Source: an uncultured Bacteroidota bacterium
GTDB taxonomy: Bacteria > Bacteroidota > Bacteroidia > Bacteroidales > GCA-2748055
Length of the DNA: 33,278 nt
NCBI GenBank assembly: GCA_937129385.1
Contig: CAKZNC010000062.1
Coordinates: forward strand, 1 to 33,278
Direction of reading: 5' to 3'
Positions 32,625-33,278 of this stretch are shown here, one piece after another. Numbering within the stretch: the stretch's first letter is position 1; each line of letters begins with the position of its first letter. The notes under the pieces are model-generated. The model was not told where the DNA came from. It did not search any database and saw only the letters and a program-made list of their open reading frames with translations. Made by a program: the position numbers and the translations under genes.

Positions 32625-32656
32625 TTTCTCCTTTCCTAAAAAATCACTATTTTCAT
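32625..32656 (+). promoter_or_regulatory. putative promoter of the Gfo/Idh/MocA gene
   Basis: The block at 32625-32650 (beginning TTTCTCCTTT, ending ATCACTAT) matches 29269-29294 at 22 of 26 positions. TATTTTCA at 32649-32656 is a degenerate -7 box candidate overlapping its 3' end, 31 bases before the ATG. Confidence 0.5.
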
Positions 32657-32687
32657 CGTGTAATTTCTTAACCAATTCTAACCTACG

Positions 32688-33278
32688 ATGAAAACCAACA
32701 AACATTCAAGAAGAGATTTTATCAGGAACACCTCCGCTGCTACAGCTGGCATAGGTGCATTAACAGTATTGCCCTCATCTACTGTCTTTGGAAAACCTGC
32801 TCCGAGTGACCAGATCAACGTTGCCCTCATCGGTGCAAGGAGCCGTGGATTCGGAAGCCTGAAAGATCACATGGAGTACGAAGGTACCAATTGTGTTGCC
32901 CTTTGTGACATTGATGAAAATATCCTGAACGACCGCGCCGCCGAAGTGAAAAAGGAGTACGGACAGTCACCAAAACTCTATACCGACTACCGGAAGATGC
33001 TGGAACAGAAAGATATCGATGTGGTGATCATCGGAACCCCAGATCACTGGCATTGCCTGCAACTGGTCGATTCTGTTGCAGCAGGAAAAGATGTCTATGT
33101 GGAGAAGCCAATGGCCAACACCATCGAGGAATGTAATATCATGGTGGCTGCAACAAGCTACTATGACAGGGTGGTCCAGGTGGGGCAGCAGCAACGCAGC
33201 AACCCGGCATTCATCGAAAGTATTAAGCTGGTGAAATCAGGCCTCATCGGGAACCTCAGGAAAGTTAATATATGGGCC
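32688..33278 (+). CDS. Tat-exported Gfo/Idh/MocA-family oxidoreductase, 3' end outside the window
   Basis: The 197 visible residues begin with a twin-arginine signal (HSRRDFIRNTSAATAGIGAL), pointing to export of a folded, cofactor-bearing protein. The Rossmann domain follows: INVALIGARSRGFGSL, VALCDIDENIL, DVVIIGTPDHWHCLQLVDSVAAGKDVYVEKPMA and VVQVGQQQRSNPAF. The EKP and GTPDHWH motifs are typical of NAD(P)-dependent sugar oxidoreductases of this family found in Bacteroidota and Planctomycetota. The glycine-rich loop reads GARSRGFG, so the second glycine of the usual GxGxxG is altered. The C-terminal substrate domain is cut off at the window edge, so the substrate cannot be guessed. Confidence 0.92.
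   Translation, partial: MKTNKHSRRDFIRNTSAATAGIGALTVLPSSTVFGKPAPSDQINVALIGARSRGFGSLKDHMEYEGTNCVALCDIDENILNDRAAEVKKEYGQSPKLYTDYRKMLEQKDIDVVIIGTPDHWHCLQLVDSVAAGKDVYVEKPMANTIEECNIMVAATSYYDRVVQVGQQQRSNPAFIESIKLVKSGLIGNLRKVNIWA

Overview
The window looks like chromosomal DNA of a Bacteroidota bacterium, most likely order Bacteroidales or a close relative. The signs are a full Bacteroides-aerotolerance (Bat) operon, a SusC-type outer-membrane receptor, a secreted tail-fibre-like repeat protein, almost no Shine-Dalgarno sequences, and several promoters with the Bacteroidota -7 box TAnnTTTG. No tRNA, rRNA, CRISPR array, transposase, integrase or phage structural cluster was seen. Both edges cut genes: a TPR protein on the left and a Tat-exported Gfo/Idh/MocA oxidoreductase on the right.

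Layout. (1) 1-5200 is a housekeeping block: TPR protein, phosphosulfolactate synthase (ComA family) and a DUF368/PopT-type lipid-carrier transporter in close succession, then shikimate dehydrogenase and an acyl-ACP thioesterase, with truA convergent to them. (2) 5466-14165 is a tightly packed nine-gene Bat operon: MoxR ATPase, a small unknown exported protein, DUF58 protein, a membrane-anchored BatD-like protein, BatA, BatB, BatC, BatD and BatE. (3) 14272-20563 holds a CstA carbon-starvation transporter, acylphosphatase, an exported glutathione peroxidase, a membrane GAF/PAS sensor without a kinase domain, a divergent stand-alone receiver protein, a strikingly AT-rich island of about 325 bp, and a free-methionine-(R)-sulfoxide reductase. 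(4) 20845-26654 holds a 995-residue secreted repeat protein with a C-terminal S74 chaperone domain, then a C69 dipeptidase followed by a threonine aldolase. (5) 26772-33278 holds queA and a DUF2027/Smr protein sharing a divergent promoter region, an orphan SusC-like receptor, a small membrane protein and the truncated oxidoreductase.

The Bat operon is the main functional unit: an AAA+ ATPase, von Willebrand-type proteins and TPR proteins expected to form an envelope-associated assembly. The unknown 138-residue exported protein inside it, the kinase-less sensor facing a lone receiver, the repeat/S74 surface protein, the AT island, and two recurrent intergenic sequence families are the parts least explained by known biology. 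No convincing wholly new defence or mobile system was found.
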